DNA from: Microbacterium foliorum
GTDB lineage: Bacteria > Actinomycetota > Actinomycetes > Actinomycetales > Microbacteriaceae
Length of the DNA: 64,000 bases
Assembly: GCF_006385575.1 (NCBI RefSeq)
Contig: NZ_CP041040.1
Location: 1,674,001-1,738,000, forward strand
Reading direction: 5' to 3'
Shown here: piece by piece, positions 36,500 through 46,112 of the stretch
Position numbering within the stretch: position 1 is the first letter of the stretch
How the letters are laid out: each line of letters begins with the position of its first letter
The notes under the pieces: model-generated
The model's input: only the letters and a program-made list of their open reading frames with translations
What the model was told of the DNA's origin: nothing
The model's database searches: none
Translations under genes and position numbers: made by a program

Positions 36500-37510
36500 A
36501 TGACGCAGATCACTCTCGGGAAGGCGCTCGGCGCCGGCCTCCGCCAGGCGATGCGCGACGACGACAAGGTCGTGCTGCTGGGCGAGGACATCGGCAGGCT
36601 GGGCGGCGTCTTCCGCATCACGGACGGACTCCTCGACGAGTTCGGTGCGAAGCGCGTGATCGACACGCCTCTCGCAGAGTCCGGCATCGTCGGAATGGCT
36701 GTCGGGTTGGCGTTCCGTGGCTACCGGCCCGTCGTCGAGATCCAGTTCGACGGGTTCGTGTACCCCGCGTTCGATCAGATCGTCGCCCAGGTCGCCAAGC
36801 TGCACTACCGCACGCAGGGTCGGGTACGGATGCCGATCACGATCCGCATTCCGTGGGCCGGCGGAATCGGCGCGGCCGAGCACCACTCGGAATCGCCCGA
36901 GGCGTACTTCGTGCACACGGCGGGACTCCGCGTGATCGCCGTGTCGAATCCCGAGGACGCGTACCGGAGTCTGCGTCAGGCCATCGCGTCGGACGACCCG
37001 GTGATCTTCTTCGAGCCGAAGCGGCTCTACCACCAGAAGGGCGAGGTCGACCTCGACGCCCCGCTGGCGGATGCTGCGCCCATGGGACTCGCACGTGTCG
37101 TACGAGCAGGCGACGACGCGACGCTCATCACCTACGGGGCGATGGTCACGACCGCGTTGCAGGCGGCCGAGGCCGCGGAGGACGAAGGCACCTCGCTGGA
37201 GGTCATCGACCTGCGCTCGCTGTCGCCCGTCGACTACGACACGGTCGCGACGTCGGTCCGCAAGACCGGACGGGTCGTCGTCGCCCACGAGGCGTCACGC
37301 GAGGCGGGCATGGCCGCCGAGGTGATCGCGAGCGTCACGGAGCGATGCTTCGAATACCTCGAGTCCGCTCCGCTGCGGGTGACCGGGCACGACGTTCCCT
37401 ATCCGCCGGCGAAGCTCGAGAAGTACCACCTCCCCGACCTCGACCGCCTGCTGGATGCCGTCGATCGCGTCCTCGACCGTCCGAACAGCCTGACGGGAGC
37501 AGACGCATGA
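36500..37510 (+). CDS. bkdB: Branched-chain 2-oxoacid dehydrogenase E1 beta
   Basis: The 336-residue E1 beta subunit completes the E1 heterotetramer. Landmarks: VVLLGEDIGRLGGVFRIT, FDGFVYPAFDQIVAQ, RIPWAGGIGAAEHHSES and the C-terminal SAPLRVTGHDVPYP. Two ATGs are possible (36497 overlapping the bkdA stop, or 36500); the second is better spaced from GGAGG. Overlap with bkdC is ATGA. Confidence 0.94.
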   Translation: MTQITLGKALGAGLRQAMRDDDKVVLLGEDIGRLGGVFRITDGLLDEFGAKRVIDTPLAESGIVGMAVGLAFRGYRPVVEIQFDGFVYPAFDQIVAQVAKLHYRTQGRVRMPITIRIPWAGGIGAAEHHSESPEAYFVHTAGLRVIAVSNPEDAYRSLRQAIASDDPVIFFEPKRLYHQKGEVDLDAPLADAAPMGLARVVRAGDDATLITYGAMVTTALQAAEAAEDEGTSLEVIDLRSLSPVDYDTVATSVRKTGRVVVAHEASREAGMAAEVIASVTERCFEYLESAPLRVTGHDVPYPPAKLEKYHLPDLDRLLDAVDRVLDRPNSLTGADA

Positions 37511-38871
37511 ACGCGGAGTTCCGGCTGCCGGACCTCGGGGAGGGACTGACAGAGGCAGAGGTCGTCCAGTGGCTCGTCGCACCCGGCGACACGGTCACGC
37601 TGAACCAGACTCTGGCGGAGGTCGAAACCGCCAAGGCGATCGTCGAGCTGCCTTCTCCCTACGAAGGCGTGGTCGCCGCCCTGCACGCCGAGGCGGGTCA
37701 GACGATCGCGGTCGGGGCGCCCCTGATCGAGTTCGACGTGGAGGGGGCCGATGGGTCGCCCGCGGCGGACTCGGCCGGAGTCGATGGGCAGGAGAAGGCG
37801 CAGCCCAACCTCGTGGGATACGGGGCCGCCCCCGCGGCATCCGGGCGGCCCGCGCGGCGTGCCAGACGTGCGGCCGGAGCCAGAGCTTCGACCGACACGG
37901 CTGTGCTCGAGGCGGCACCGCATGACGCCTCGCCGACGGCGAGCGTCGAGATCGTCGTCGAACGGCCCCGGTCCACGCCGCCGGTGCGCGCGTACGCCAA
38001 GCGTCTCGGCGTCGATCTCACCCTGGTGGCCGCGTCGGTCGGAGATCGAGTGATCACGCGCGTCGACATCGACGACTACGTCGCTCGCACCGGCGTCACC
38101 GTCGAGCAGGCCGACTCCGAACCGCGACGCGCTGCGGTTCCGGACGACGCGACGGGGCTCCGGGAGTACTCGCGGGAGACCCGCATCCCCATCCGCGGGG
38201 TACGCAAGCACACCGCCGCGGCGATGGTCGAGAGTGCGTTCACAGCGCCGCACGTGACGGTCTTCCACACGGTCGATGTGACGGCGACCATGGACCTTCT
38301 CGAGTCGCTGCGCGGCGACCGGTCGCTGTCCGAACACCGGATCGGTCCGCTCGCCGTCGTGGCGAAGGCGGTGTGTCTCGCACTGACCCGCGCCCCCGGC
38401 CTGAACGCGCGGTGGGACGATTCCGCCGGGGAGATCGTGCAGTTCGGGTACGTCGATCTCGGAATCGCTGCAGCGACCGAACGGGGACTCATCGTGCCCC
38501 ACATCCGCGACGCCGAGTCTCTGAGCCTCGTTCAGCTCGCGGATGCCCTGAAGTCTCTCGCCGCCACGGCACGTGAAGGCAGGACGTCTCCGGTGGAGCT
38601 GTCGGGTGGCACGTTCTCGATCTCGAACATCGGGGTGTTCGGGGTCGATGCGGGCACACCCATCCTCCCGCCTGGGCAATCGGGGATACTCGCGGTCGGT
38701 GCCGTCCGTCGTCGTCCGTGGGAGCACCGCGGCGAGATCGCCCTTCGCCACGTGATGACGCTCAGCCTCTCGTTCGACCATCGGATCGTCGACGGGGCGG
38801 AGGGCGCGAAATTCCTCAGGGACGTGGCCGACGTGCTGGAGGAACCAGGGCGGGCGATGCTCCTCAGGTAA
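37507..38871 (+). CDS. bkdC: Branched-chain 2-oxoacid dehydrogenase E2 (dihydrolipoyl acyltransferase)
   Basis: The 454-residue E2 core has one lipoyl domain (K43 in ETAKAIVELP), a Pro/Ala-rich linker, a peripheral subunit-binding domain (TPPVRAYAKRLGVDL) and the catalytic domain with FDHRIVDG (H425, D429). It passes the acyl group to CoA. Starts by ATGA overlap with bkdB; its stop overlaps the convergent tetR gene by 8 nt. E3 must come from elsewhere. Confidence 0.95.
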   Translation: MNAEFRLPDLGEGLTEAEVVQWLVAPGDTVTLNQTLAEVETAKAIVELPSPYEGVVAALHAEAGQTIAVGAPLIEFDVEGADGSPAADSAGVDGQEKAQPNLVGYGAAPAASGRPARRARRAAGARASTDTAVLEAAPHDASPTASVEIVVERPRSTPPVRAYAKRLGVDLTLVAASVGDRVITRVDIDDYVARTGVTVEQADSEPRRAAVPDDATGLREYSRETRIPIRGVRKHTAAAMVESAFTAPHVTVFHTVDVTATMDLLESLRGDRSLSEHRIGPLAVVAKAVCLALTRAPGLNARWDDSAGEIVQFGYVDLGIAAATERGLIVPHIRDAESLSLVQLADALKSLAATAREGRTSPVELSGGTFSISNIGVFGVDAGTPILPPGQSGILAVGAVRRRPWEHRGEIALRHVMTLSLSFDHRIVDGAEGAKFLRDVADVLEEPGRAMLLR

Positions 38872-39457
38872 TCGCCCGGAGCGCCGATTCCGCCATCGCG
38901 GCGAGCACTGCCGCGGTGGCGGAGTGGTGTCTGGCTGCCGCCCGCGTGCTGTGCGGTGTCGAGTTGATCAACCCGAAGCACGCCTGCACCCGCAGGCGGA
39001 GCTCGTCGGCATCGGCGTCGACGAGTGGACTCAGCGTGTCGATCCAGAGCTCGATGTACGCGCGCTGCAGTCGTCGGACCGCGGCGTGATCCGGAGCTGC
39101 CAGGTGCACCACGTCTCGATCATGCACTCGGATCACGTCGGCGTTGCCGAGGGCGAATTCGACATGGAATTCGACGAGTGCGCGGATGCGCTCTTCGGGA
39201 GTGGACCCGTCGGACGCGACCCGGGTGCCGCCCGTGACGAGATCGTCGCTCACCTTTATCAGCACGGCACCGAGCAGCGCCTGCTTTCCTGCGAAGTGAC
39301 GATAGACGGCCGGGCCCGATACGCCCACGGCGGCGCCGATGTCCTCGAGGCTCACTCCGTTGTACCCGCTCTCGGCGAAGAGCCGCGCCGCCTCTCTGAG
39401 GATCGCGTCCGACCGCTCTGCCTTCGCGCGATCTCGCGCAGTCGGGGGGCTTGTCAT
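38864..39457 (-). CDS. TetR family regulator of the leucine catabolism cluster
   Basis: A 197-residue repressor: N-terminal helix-turn-helix SLEDIGAAVGVSGPAVYRHFAGKQALL and a ligand domain with EERIRALVEFHVEFAL. It is divergent from the carboxylase operon with a 9-bp-arm palindrome in between, so autoregulation and control of that operon are probable. It likely senses a pathway acyl-CoA (inference). Confidence 0.93.
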   Translation of the reverse strand: MTSPPTARDRAKAERSDAILREAARLFAESGYNGVSLEDIGAAVGVSGPAVYRHFAGKQALLGAVLIKVSDDLVTGGTRVASDGSTPEERIRALVEFHVEFALGNADVIRVHDRDVVHLAAPDHAAVRRLQRAYIELWIDTLSPLVDADADELRLRVQACFGLINSTPHSTRAAARHHSATAAVLAAMAESALRAIT

Positions 39458-39487
39458 CTCAGTTAATCCTCGCTAACCTGATGTGAT

Positions 39488-39507
39488 CGGTTAGTGAACA
39501 CTAACCG
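39488..39507. promoter_or_regulatory. TetR operator palindrome
   Basis: CGGTTAGTG-AA-CACTAACCG: exact 9-bp inverted arms between tetR and the carboxylase operon. A looser GTTAA...CTAAC pair lies at about 39461-39475. Confidence 0.75.
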
Positions 39508-39569
39508 AGAAAGCATCCAGTGCGCCAGAGCGATGACGCCGGCGCCGTGTGGTCGAGGAGGACGTCACG

Positions 39570-41123
39570 ATGCCCGCAACCCAGCAGGCCCTCGCCGCCG
39601 AGCTGCACGAACGGCTCGCGGTCGCCTCCAGAGGCGGGCCCGAGGCGTCTCGCGAGAGGCACATCGCTCGGGGCAAGCTGCTTCCACGAGACCGTGTGAC
39701 CAGGCTCCTCGACGAGGGCAGTCCCTTCGTCGAGATCGCGCCTCTGGCAGCAGACGGACTGTACGGGGGAGAAGCACCGGCCGCCGGAGTCATCGCCGGG
39801 ATCGGTCTCGTGCACGGACGCCACGTGATGGTCGTCTGCAACGACGCCACCGTGAAGGGCGGAACGTACTACCCGCTCACGGTCAAGAAGCACCTGCGCG
39901 CGCAGGAGATCGCGCTCGAGAACCGACTGCCCTGCCTCTATCTGGTCGACTCGGGCGGCGCCTTCCTCCCCAGGCAGGACGAGGTGTTCCCCGATCGGGA
40001 GCACTTCGGCCGCATCTTCTTCAATCAGGCCAGGATGTCGGCCGAGGGCATCCCGCAGCTCGCTGCCGTGCTGGGCTCGTGCACGGCTGGCGGGGCCTAC
40101 GTCCCTGCCATGAGCGATGAGACCGTGATCGTCCGTGACCAGGGCACGATCTTCCTCGGCGGCCCGCCGCTCGTCAAGGCGGCGATCGGCGAGGTCGTCT
40201 CAGCGGAAGAGCTCGGCGGCGGTGAACTGCACGCCCGACGCAGCGGCGTGGTCGACCACCTCGCCGAAGACGACGAGCACGCGCTGGAGATTCTGCGTGA
40301 CATCGTCGCCACGCTGCCGGCGCCTCTCCACCCGGTGTGGGAGGTGCACGACACCCGTGAGCCCGCGGAGTCGGGATCGATCTACGACGTCGTCCCCGTC
40401 GACGTCAACGCCGCGTACGACGTGCACGACGTCATCACTCGGCTGGTCGACGACGACACCTTCCGCGAGTTCAAGGCGGAGTACGGCACGACCCTCGTCA
40501 CCGGGTTCGCGCGGCTGCACGGGCATCCCGTCGGGATCGTCGCGAACAACGGCGTGCTGTTCAGCGAATCCGCGCTGAAGGGTGCGCATTTCATCGAGCT
40601 CTGCGATCAGCGAGGCATCCCCCTGGTCTTCCTGCAGAACATCTCGGGCTTCATGGTCGGGTCGGACGCAGAGGCAGGGGGCATAGCGAAGGACGGGGCC
40701 AAGATGGTCACCGCCGTCGCGAGCACACGTGTGCCCAAGCTCACGGTGATCATCGGCGGATCCTTCGGCGCCGGCAACTACTCGATGTGCGGGCGCGCAT
40801 ACTCGCCGAGATTCCTGTGGACCTGGCCGGCCAGTCGCATCTCGGTGATGGGCGGCGCTCAGGCAGCCTCCGTTCTCGGGACGGTCAAGGACGACCAGCT
40901 CTCGGCACGTGGACAGAGCTGGAGCTCCGAGGAGCGGGCGGCTTTCGAGCAGCCCATCCGTGAGCAATACGAGACCCAGGGCGAGCCGTACTACGCCACA
41001 GCCCGCCTGTGGGACGACGGAATCATCGATCCAGCCCAGACCCGCGACCTTCTGGGGCTCGCCCTCGACGTGGTCGCGCGAAGCCCCCTGCCCGATCCGC
41101 GCTTCGGCCTCTTCCGGATGTGA
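39570..41123 (+). CDS. accD1: Acyl-CoA carboxylase beta (methylcrotonyl-CoA carboxylase carboxyltransferase)
   Basis: A 517-residue carboxyltransferase that moves CO2 from carboxybiotin to the acyl-Co[43 protein letters not shown] and QNISGFMVG with GAKMVTAVA are typical of methylcrotonyl-CoA-specific enzymes. ATG 39570 is 8 nt from GAGGAGG; an upstream GTG at 39549 is less likely. First gene of the five-gene operon, controlled from the TetR operator. Confidence 0.95.
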   Translation: MPATQQALAAELHERLAVASRGGPEASRERHIARGKLLPRDRVTRLLDEGSPFVEIAPLAADGLYGGEAPAAGVIAGIGLVHGRHVMVVCNDATVKGGTYYPLTVKKHLRAQEIALENRLPCLYLVDSGGAFLPRQDEVFPDREHFGRIFFNQARMSAEGIPQLAAVLGSCTAGGAYVPAMSDETVIVRDQGTIFLGGPPLVKAAIGEVVSAEELGGGELHARRSGVVDHLAEDDEHALEILRDIVATLPAPLHPVWEVHDTREPAESGSIYDVVPVDVNAAYDVHDVITRLVDDDTFREFKAEYGTTLVTGFARLHGHPVGIVANNGVLFSESALKGAHFIELCDQRGIPLVFLQNISGFMVGSDAEAGGIAKDGAKMVTAVASTRVPKLTVIIGGSFGAGNYSMCGRAYSPRFLWTWPASRISVMGGAQAASVLGTVKDDQLSARGQSWSSEERAAFEQPIREQYETQGEPYYATARLWDDGIIDPAQTRDLLGLALDVVARSPLPDPRFGLFRM

Positions 41124-41128
41124 CCGCC

Positions 41129-43048
41129 ATGACGAACACCTCAGCCTCCCGTGACTTCGACACGGTGCTCGTCGCCAATCGCGGCGAGATCGCGCGGCGC
41201 ATCATCCGCACGCTGCGCACTCTCGGCATCCGCAGCATCGCCGTCCACAGCGATGCGGATGCCGACGCACCCCATGTGCGCGAGGCCGACGAGGCTGTGC
41301 GGATCGGCCCGGCCGCGGTCGCCGAGTCGTACCTCGACATCGACGCCGTCATCGCGGCCGCGCGTGCGACGGGAGCGCAGGCCATCCACCCGGGCTACGG
41401 CTTCCTCTCGGAGAGCGTGGGGCTGGCGGAGGCCTGCGCAGAGAACGGCGTCGTGTTCATCGGACCTTCGATCGAGGCACTCCAGATCATGGGCGACAAG
41501 GCCAAGGCGCGCGATCATGTCGTCCGCTCCGGAGTCCCCGTGGTTCCCGGGTTCGATGCGAGAGGTCTGTCGGACGCGGAGATCGCCGAAGAGGCTGCCG
41601 CCGTCGGCTACCCGCTGCTCGTCAAACCGAGCGCGGGGGGCGGCGGCAAGGGGATGGAGGTCGTCGAGGCGCCGGCCGGCCTGAGCGCCGCATTGGCCTC
41701 CGCGCGGCGGGTCGCCCGTTCGGCGTTCGGTGACGACTCGCTGATCATGGAACGGCTCATCCGCCGCCCACGCCATATCGAGGTTCAGGTCTTCGGTGAC
41801 ACGCATGGCACGGTGATCGCCCTCGGCGAGCGCGAGTGCACACTCCAGCGCCGACACCAGAAGGTGATCGAAGAGGCTCCGTCCGCCGGCATCCCCGAGG
41901 CGACGAGGGACCGTCTTCTCGAGGCTGCGACGCAGGCCGCGGCGAGCGTCTCCTACGTGGGTGCCGGCACCGTCGAGTTCCTCATCGATGCGGATGCCCC
42001 GGATCAGGTCTTCTTCATAGAGATGAACACCCGTCTGCAGGTCGAGCACCCCGTCACGGAGGAGGTGACCGGGCTCGACCTCGTCGCTCTCCAGATCAGC
42101 ATCGCTGCGGGAGGACGCCTCGACCCTGCACCCACGGTTCGCGGGCACGCGATCGAGGCGCGGGTATACGCGGAGTCGCCTGAGCGCGGGTTCCTTCCCT
42201 CGACCGGGCGCATTCTGCTCTTCGACCCGCCGCGGGGGGTGAGAGTCGACGCGGCGGTCGAGACCGGCAGCGAGGTGACGGGGTTCTACGACCCGATGAT
42301 CGCCAAGGTGATCGCTTTCGCGGAGGACCGGAGTTCCGCCCTCCGCCTCCTCGACGAAGCTCTGAGCAGAACCGTCGTGCTGGGTGTCGACACGAACATC
42401 GCGTTCCTCCGGCTGCTCTGCCGCGATGAGCGTGTCATGGCCGGCGACCTCGACACCGGACTCATCGAGACGCTTCTGCCCCTCGAAGACGAGCCGCCGA
42501 CGACGACGATGCTGGTGGCCGCGAGCCGCGCGGTCCTGCACGCCGAGGACACGGTCGGCGAGGCTAGGAGGGCTCGACGGGCGGGCCAGGTGTGGCAGGC
42601 ACTCACCGAGCGCGACCGCCACGAGGTCTCGTTCCTGACCGACCGGGGCGAGGTGATCGTCGCTCCTGCAGCCGACGGACCTGCAGCTCGTGCGGCAGTC
42701 GCGACGGACGTCGACGGCGGCGTCTGGGTGAGCGAGGACGGACGCACGATGCGCCTGCGGCCCCTGGATCGTCGCGCCCGCATGCTGCACCGCCTGCAGG
42801 CGCGGGAGCGGCGCGAGACCGAGAGCGGTCCGGATGCTCGGGCCCCGATGCCGGGAAGCGTCGTGGCGGTGCACGTCCGAGACGGCGACCAGGTGACTGC
42901 CGGCACTCCTCTCGTCTCGATTGAGGCGATGAAGATGGAGCATCCGGTGCTGGCGCCCCACGACGGGACGGTGCGCCTGACGGTGGCCGTCGGCGATCAG
43001 GTACGACGCGATCAGCGGGTCGCACACATGACGACGGAGGAGAACTGA
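41129..43048 (+). CDS. accA1: Acyl-CoA carboxylase alpha (biotin carboxylase and biotin carrier)
   Basis: A 639-residue subunit: biotin carboxylase with VLVANRGEIARRIIRT at the start, the ATP loop PSAGGGGKGMEVV, ERECTLQRRHQKVIEE and EMNTRLQVEHPVTE, then a linker and a C-terminal biotinyl domain with EAMKMEHP (biotinylated K602). It works with the beta subunit. Start ATG 41129; a GTG at 41120 overlapping the previous stop would add three residues. Confidence 0.96.
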   Translation: MTNTSASRDFDTVLVANRGEIARRIIRTLRTLGIRSIAVHSDADADAPHVREADEAVRIGPAAVAESYLDIDAVIAAARATGAQAIHPGYGFLSESVGLAEACAENGVVFIGPSIEALQIMGDKAKARDHVVRSGVPVVPGFDARGLSDAEIAEEAAAVGYPLLVKPSAGGGGKGMEVVEAPAGLSAALASARRVARSAFGDDSLIMERLIRRPRHIEVQVFGDTHGTVIALGERECTLQRRHQKVIEEAPSAGIPEATRDRLLEAATQAAASVSYVGAGTVEFLIDADAPDQVFFIEMNTRLQVEHPVTEEVTGLDLVALQISIAAGGRLDPAPTVRGHAIEARVYAESPERGFLPSTGRILLFDPPRGVRVDAAVETGSEVTGFYDPMIAKVIAFAEDRSSALRLLDEALSRTVVLGVDTNIAFLRLLCRDERVMAGDLDTGLIETLLPLEDEPPTTTMLVAASRAVLHAEDTVGEARRARRAGQVWQALTERDRHEVSFLTDRGEVIVAPAADGPAARAAVATDVDGGVWVSEDGRTMRLRPLDRRARMLHRLQARERRETESGPDARAPMPGSVVAVHVRDGDQVTAGTPLVSIEAMKMEHPVLAPHDGTVRLTVAVGDQVRRDQRVAHMTTEEN

Positions 43049-43050
43049 GC

Positions 43051-44199
43051 ATGTTCGAACTGACCGATGAGGAGCGCGAGCTCGCCGCGATGGTGCGTGA
43101 CTTCGCCGAGGCGGTCGTCGCACCGCAGTCCTACGAGGCGGATCGCACCCACACTCTCTCGATGGACGTCGTGGCGCAGATGGGTGATCTCGGGCTGTTC
43201 GGCCTTCCGTTCCCTGAGGAGTACGGCGGCCAGGGGGGCGACTACATGGCCCTCGGCATCGCGATCGAGGCCCTCGGGCGCGTCGACCAATCCATCGCGA
43301 TCACGCTCGAGGCCGGAGTCAGCCTCGGGGCGATGCCCGTGTTCCGCTTCGGCAGCGAGGAGCAGAAGCGCGAGTATCTGCCCGATCTTCTCGCCGGTCG
43401 CGCTCTTGCGGGCTTCGGTCTCACCGAGCCCGAGGCAGGCAGCGATGCCGGAGCGACCCGCACGACCGCTCGTCTCGATGGGGATGAATGGGTCATCGAC
43501 GGCTCGAAGCAGTTCATCACCAACTCGGGCACACCGATCACGCGCTTCGTCACCGTGACCGCCGTCACCGGCAACGAAGGGGGGCGCAAGCAGATCTCGA
43601 CCATCATCGTCCCCAACGGCACCCCTGGCTTCACCGTCGAGGCCCCATACGACAAGGTCGGATGGAACGCATCCGACACGCATCCGCTCAGCTTCGCCGG
43701 TGCACGCGTACCCGTGGGCAACCTGCTGGGGGAGCAGGGGAGCGGCTTCCGCAACTTCCTCAGCATCCTCGATGAGGGACGCATCGCGATCGCCGCTCTC
43801 TCCACAGGTGCCGCGGAAGGATGTCTCGAAGCCGCCGTCGACTATGCGAAGAGCCGCACGATCTTCGGCAGTGCCCTCAGCACGCGACAGAACGCCCAGT
43901 TCACCCTCGCGCGCATGCGCGCCCGAGTGCATACGGCGCGACTCGCCTGGCACCATGCAGCGCGACTGCGCGACGCGGGACGACCGTTCGCCGAGCAGGC
44001 CGCGATCGCGAAGCTCGTGGCTGGAGAAGCCGCCATGGACAACGCCAGGGACGCGACGCAGATCTTCGGCGGCAACGGGTTCATGAACGAGTTCCCGGTC
44101 GCCCGTCACTACCGCGACTCGAAGATCCTCGAGATCGGTGAAGGCACCACCGAGGTGCAGCTGCTCGTGATCGCGCGGGCGCTGGGACTCGCCGGGTAG
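43051..44199 (+). CDS. Acyl-CoA dehydrogenase (isovaleryl-CoA dehydrogenase type)
   Basis: A 382-residue flavoprotein with the two family signatures: GFGLTEPEAGSDAGATRTTA and the C-terminal QIFGGNGFMNEFPVARHYRD followed by ILEIGEGTTEVQ. By position it matches fadE19 of M. tuberculosis, so oxidation of isovaleryl-CoA to 3-methylcrotonyl-CoA is the likely role. The substrate cannot be proven from sequence. Starts 3 nt after accA1. Confidence 0.94.
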   Translation: MFELTDEERELAAMVRDFAEAVVAPQSYEADRTHTLSMDVVAQMGDLGLFGLPFPEEYGGQGGDYMALGIAIEALGRVDQSIAITLEAGVSLGAMPVFRFGSEEQKREYLPDLLAGRALAGFGLTEPEAGSDAGATRTTARLDGDEWVIDGSKQFITNSGTPITRFVTVTAVTGNEGGRKQISTIIVPNGTPGFTVEAPYDKVGWNASDTHPLSFAGARVPVGNLLGEQGSGFRNFLSILDEGRIAIAALSTGAAEGCLEAAVDYAKSRTIFGSALSTRQNAQFTLARMRARVHTARLAWHHAARLRDAGRPFAEQAAIAKLVAGEAAMDNARDATQIFGGNGFMNEFPVARHYRDSKILEIGEGTTEVQLLVIARALGLAG

Positions 44200-44209
44200 C
44201 GTGGCAGGC

Positions 44210-44695
44210 ATGACCGTGAACGACATCGTCCAGCGGGGGCTCTACTTCGAGGAGTTCGTCACGGACGCGCGCTACCTGCATCGCCCTGGACGCACGGCGA
44301 CCGAGGCCGACAACGTCCTCTTCACGACGCTCACCATGAACACCCAGGCGCTCCACCTCGATGCGGCCTTCGCCGACGCGCAGCGACCGTTCGGTGCGCG
44401 TCTGATCAACTCGATGTGGACGCTCTCGACGATGGTCGGCGCTTCTGTCGCGCAGCTGACCCAGGGCACCCTGGTGGCCCAGCTCGGGCTCGGTGAGATC
44501 GCGTTCCCGCACCCGCTGTTCGCCGGTGACACGCTGTACACCGAGAGCGTGATCGTCGAGAAGAGGCTGTCGACCTCGCGTCCTGGGCAGGGGATCGTGA
44601 CCATCGCCCACACCGGACGCAATCAGGACGACACGGTCGTCGCGACCGCGACCCGAACCGTCCTCGTGCACTGCCTGCCGGAGGAGGGGCGATGA
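44210..44695 (+). CDS. MaoC-type dehydratase (probable 3-methylglutaconyl-CoA hydratase)
   Basis: A 161-residue hotdog-fold hydratase. The Asn/His region FTTLTMNTQALHLDAAFA and PHPLFAGDTLYTESVI are typical. Position between the acyl-CoA dehydrogenase and the CitE-type lyase equals Rv2499c, which acts in the (R)-stereospecific branch of leucine breakdown. GTG 44201 is an alternative start. It overlaps the lyase gene by ATGA. Confidence 0.9.
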   Translation: MTVNDIVQRGLYFEEFVTDARYLHRPGRTATEADNVLFTTLTMNTQALHLDAAFADAQRPFGARLINSMWTLSTMVGASVAQLTQGTLVAQLGLGEIAFPHPLFAGDTLYTESVIVEKRLSTSRPGQGIVTIAHTGRNQDDTVVATATRTVLVHCLPEEGR

Positions 44696-45498
44696 CGTTC
44701 GACCTCGGTCCCGCGCTGCTGTTCTGCCCCGCCGACCGACCTGAGCGATTCCACGGAGCTCTCGAGAAGGCTGACGCGGTCATCCTCGACCTCGAGGACG
44801 CCGTGCTCCCCGAGGCGAAGGCCAGCGCCCGACAGAATCTCATCGATGCCGAGCTCGACCCCGATCGAGTGATCGTCCGGGTCAACGCACCGGGCTCCGA
44901 CGCATTCACCGCCGATCTCGCGACCCTCGCCCAGACCGACTTCCGCACCGTCATGGTGGCGAAGACAGAGAGCGCGGAGAGCCTTGCCGCGTTCGACGAG
45001 AGGTTCTCACTGATCGCTCTGTGTGAGACGGCGAAGGGCGTCCACGCCGCAGATCGTATCGCCGCGCACTCTCAGGTCGTCGCGATGATGTGGGGCGCTG
45101 AGGATCTGGTGGCATCCCTCGGCGGCACATCGAGTCGCACGGCGAACGGCGGCTATCGCGATGTCGCGCGCTACGCGCGGTCGCGGGTGCTCCTGGAAGC
45201 GGGGGCACAGGGCAAGGGAGCCATCGACGCGGTGCACGTCGACATCGAGGATGTCGCCGGTCTCGAGTCCGAAGCGGTCGACGCTGCCGCATCGGGGTTC
45301 ATCGCGACCGCGTGCATCCACCCGAGTCAGGTGGCGGCGATCCGCGCGGCGTACGCGCCTGATGAGGCCAGCGTCGAATGGGCTCACGGGGTGCTCGCGG
45401 CGGCCGAGAGCGAACGAGGAGTCTTCCGCTTCAGAGGACGCATGATCGACGAGCCCGTGCTGAGGCACGCCCGGTCGGTGCTCAACCGCGCTCGCTGA
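44692..45498 (+). CDS. citE: HpcH/HpaI (CitE-like) CoA-ester lyase
   Basis: A 268-residue Mg-dependent lyase: LLFCPADRPERFHGAL, the metal-binding ILDLEDAV and MMWGAEDLVASLG. By context it is the counterpart of Rv2498c, known to cleave (R)-HMG-CoA in leucine catabolism and (S)-citramalyl-CoA in itaconate breakdown. This would explain why no classical HMG-CoA lyase gene is in the cluster. Last gene of the operon. Confidence 0.92.
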   Translation: MTFDLGPALLFCPADRPERFHGALEKADAVILDLEDAVLPEAKASARQNLIDAELDPDRVIVRVNAPGSDAFTADLATLAQTDFRTVMVAKTESAESLAAFDERFSLIALCETAKGVHAADRIAAHSQVVAMMWGAEDLVASLGGTSSRTANGGYRDVARYARSRVLLEAGAQGKGAIDAVHVDIEDVAGLESEAVDAAASGFIATACIHPSQVAAIRAAYAPDEASVEWAHGVLAAAESERGVFRFRGRMIDEPVLRHARSVLNRAR

Positions 45499-45524
45499 TC
45501 AGAGCAGCTGAGCGGGCGCGCCGG

Positions 45525-46112
45525 TCAGACGAGCATTCCCTGGTCGATCAGGCGCAGCGAGCCGGGGGACGCCTCGAAACGATGGACGGAGCCGTTCGCA
45601 AGAACCTCGCCGACCCGAGGCAGCGTGCCACCGGAGACGTGGTCGATCAGCGATCGGATCACGCCGCCGTGCGTCACGACGATGACGGACTCCGCAAGCG
45701 GCGCCGAACGGCGGCGTGCATCGCGGGCGATCGCGTCGAGTGCCGCGAGCGCCCGGTCAGCGACTCCGTCCAGGGTCTCGGCCCCGGGGACCGGTGACTG
45801 CCAGTCGCCGTACTTCTCGATGTACTCGGAGACGAGCATCCCCTCACCCTCGCCGAACTCGCGCTCGCGCATATCGGGCACCAGCACGGGTGAGCCGAGT
45901 CCCAGGCTCTCGGAGATGATCTCGGCCGTCTCCCGCGCACGCTTCAGCGGGCTGGCGTAGATCGAGTGGTGCGTGACGCCCTCGAGGAGGTCTGCGGCGG
46001 TCCGTGCATCCGCGCGGCCCTTGTCGTTCAGAGGGATGTCGGTGGACCCCTGGATCCGGCGAGCCAGGTTCCAGTCGGTCTGGCCATGGCGGATGAGCGT
46101 GAGCAGAGTCAT
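45525..46112 (-). CDS. Histidine phosphatase family protein
   Basis: A 195-residue phosphoglycerate-mutase-like phosphatase. LIRHGQTDWN contains the phospho-accepting His; VVTHGGVIRSL has the second His. The MREREFGEGEGM segment is typical. Substrate unknown. ATG 46112 overlaps the sirtuin stop, so the two genes are coupled. Confidence 0.92.
   Translation of the reverse strand: MTLLTLIRHGQTDWNLARRIQGSTDIPLNDKGRADARTAADLLEGVTHHSIYASPLKRARETAEIISESLGLGSPVLVPDMREREFGEGEGMLVSEYIEKYGDWQSPVPGAETLDGVADRALAALDAIARDARRRSAPLAESVIVVTHGGVIRSLIDHVSGGTLPRVGEVLANGSVHRFEASPGSLRLIDQGMLV

Noticed and set aside
41141-43123. A 660-codon open frame on the minus strand, and similar ones at 2578-4089 and 24025-25557
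   Set aside because: All three are exact shadows of accA1, gatB and the amidohydrolase gene, rich in Arg, Asp and Val from reversed codons.
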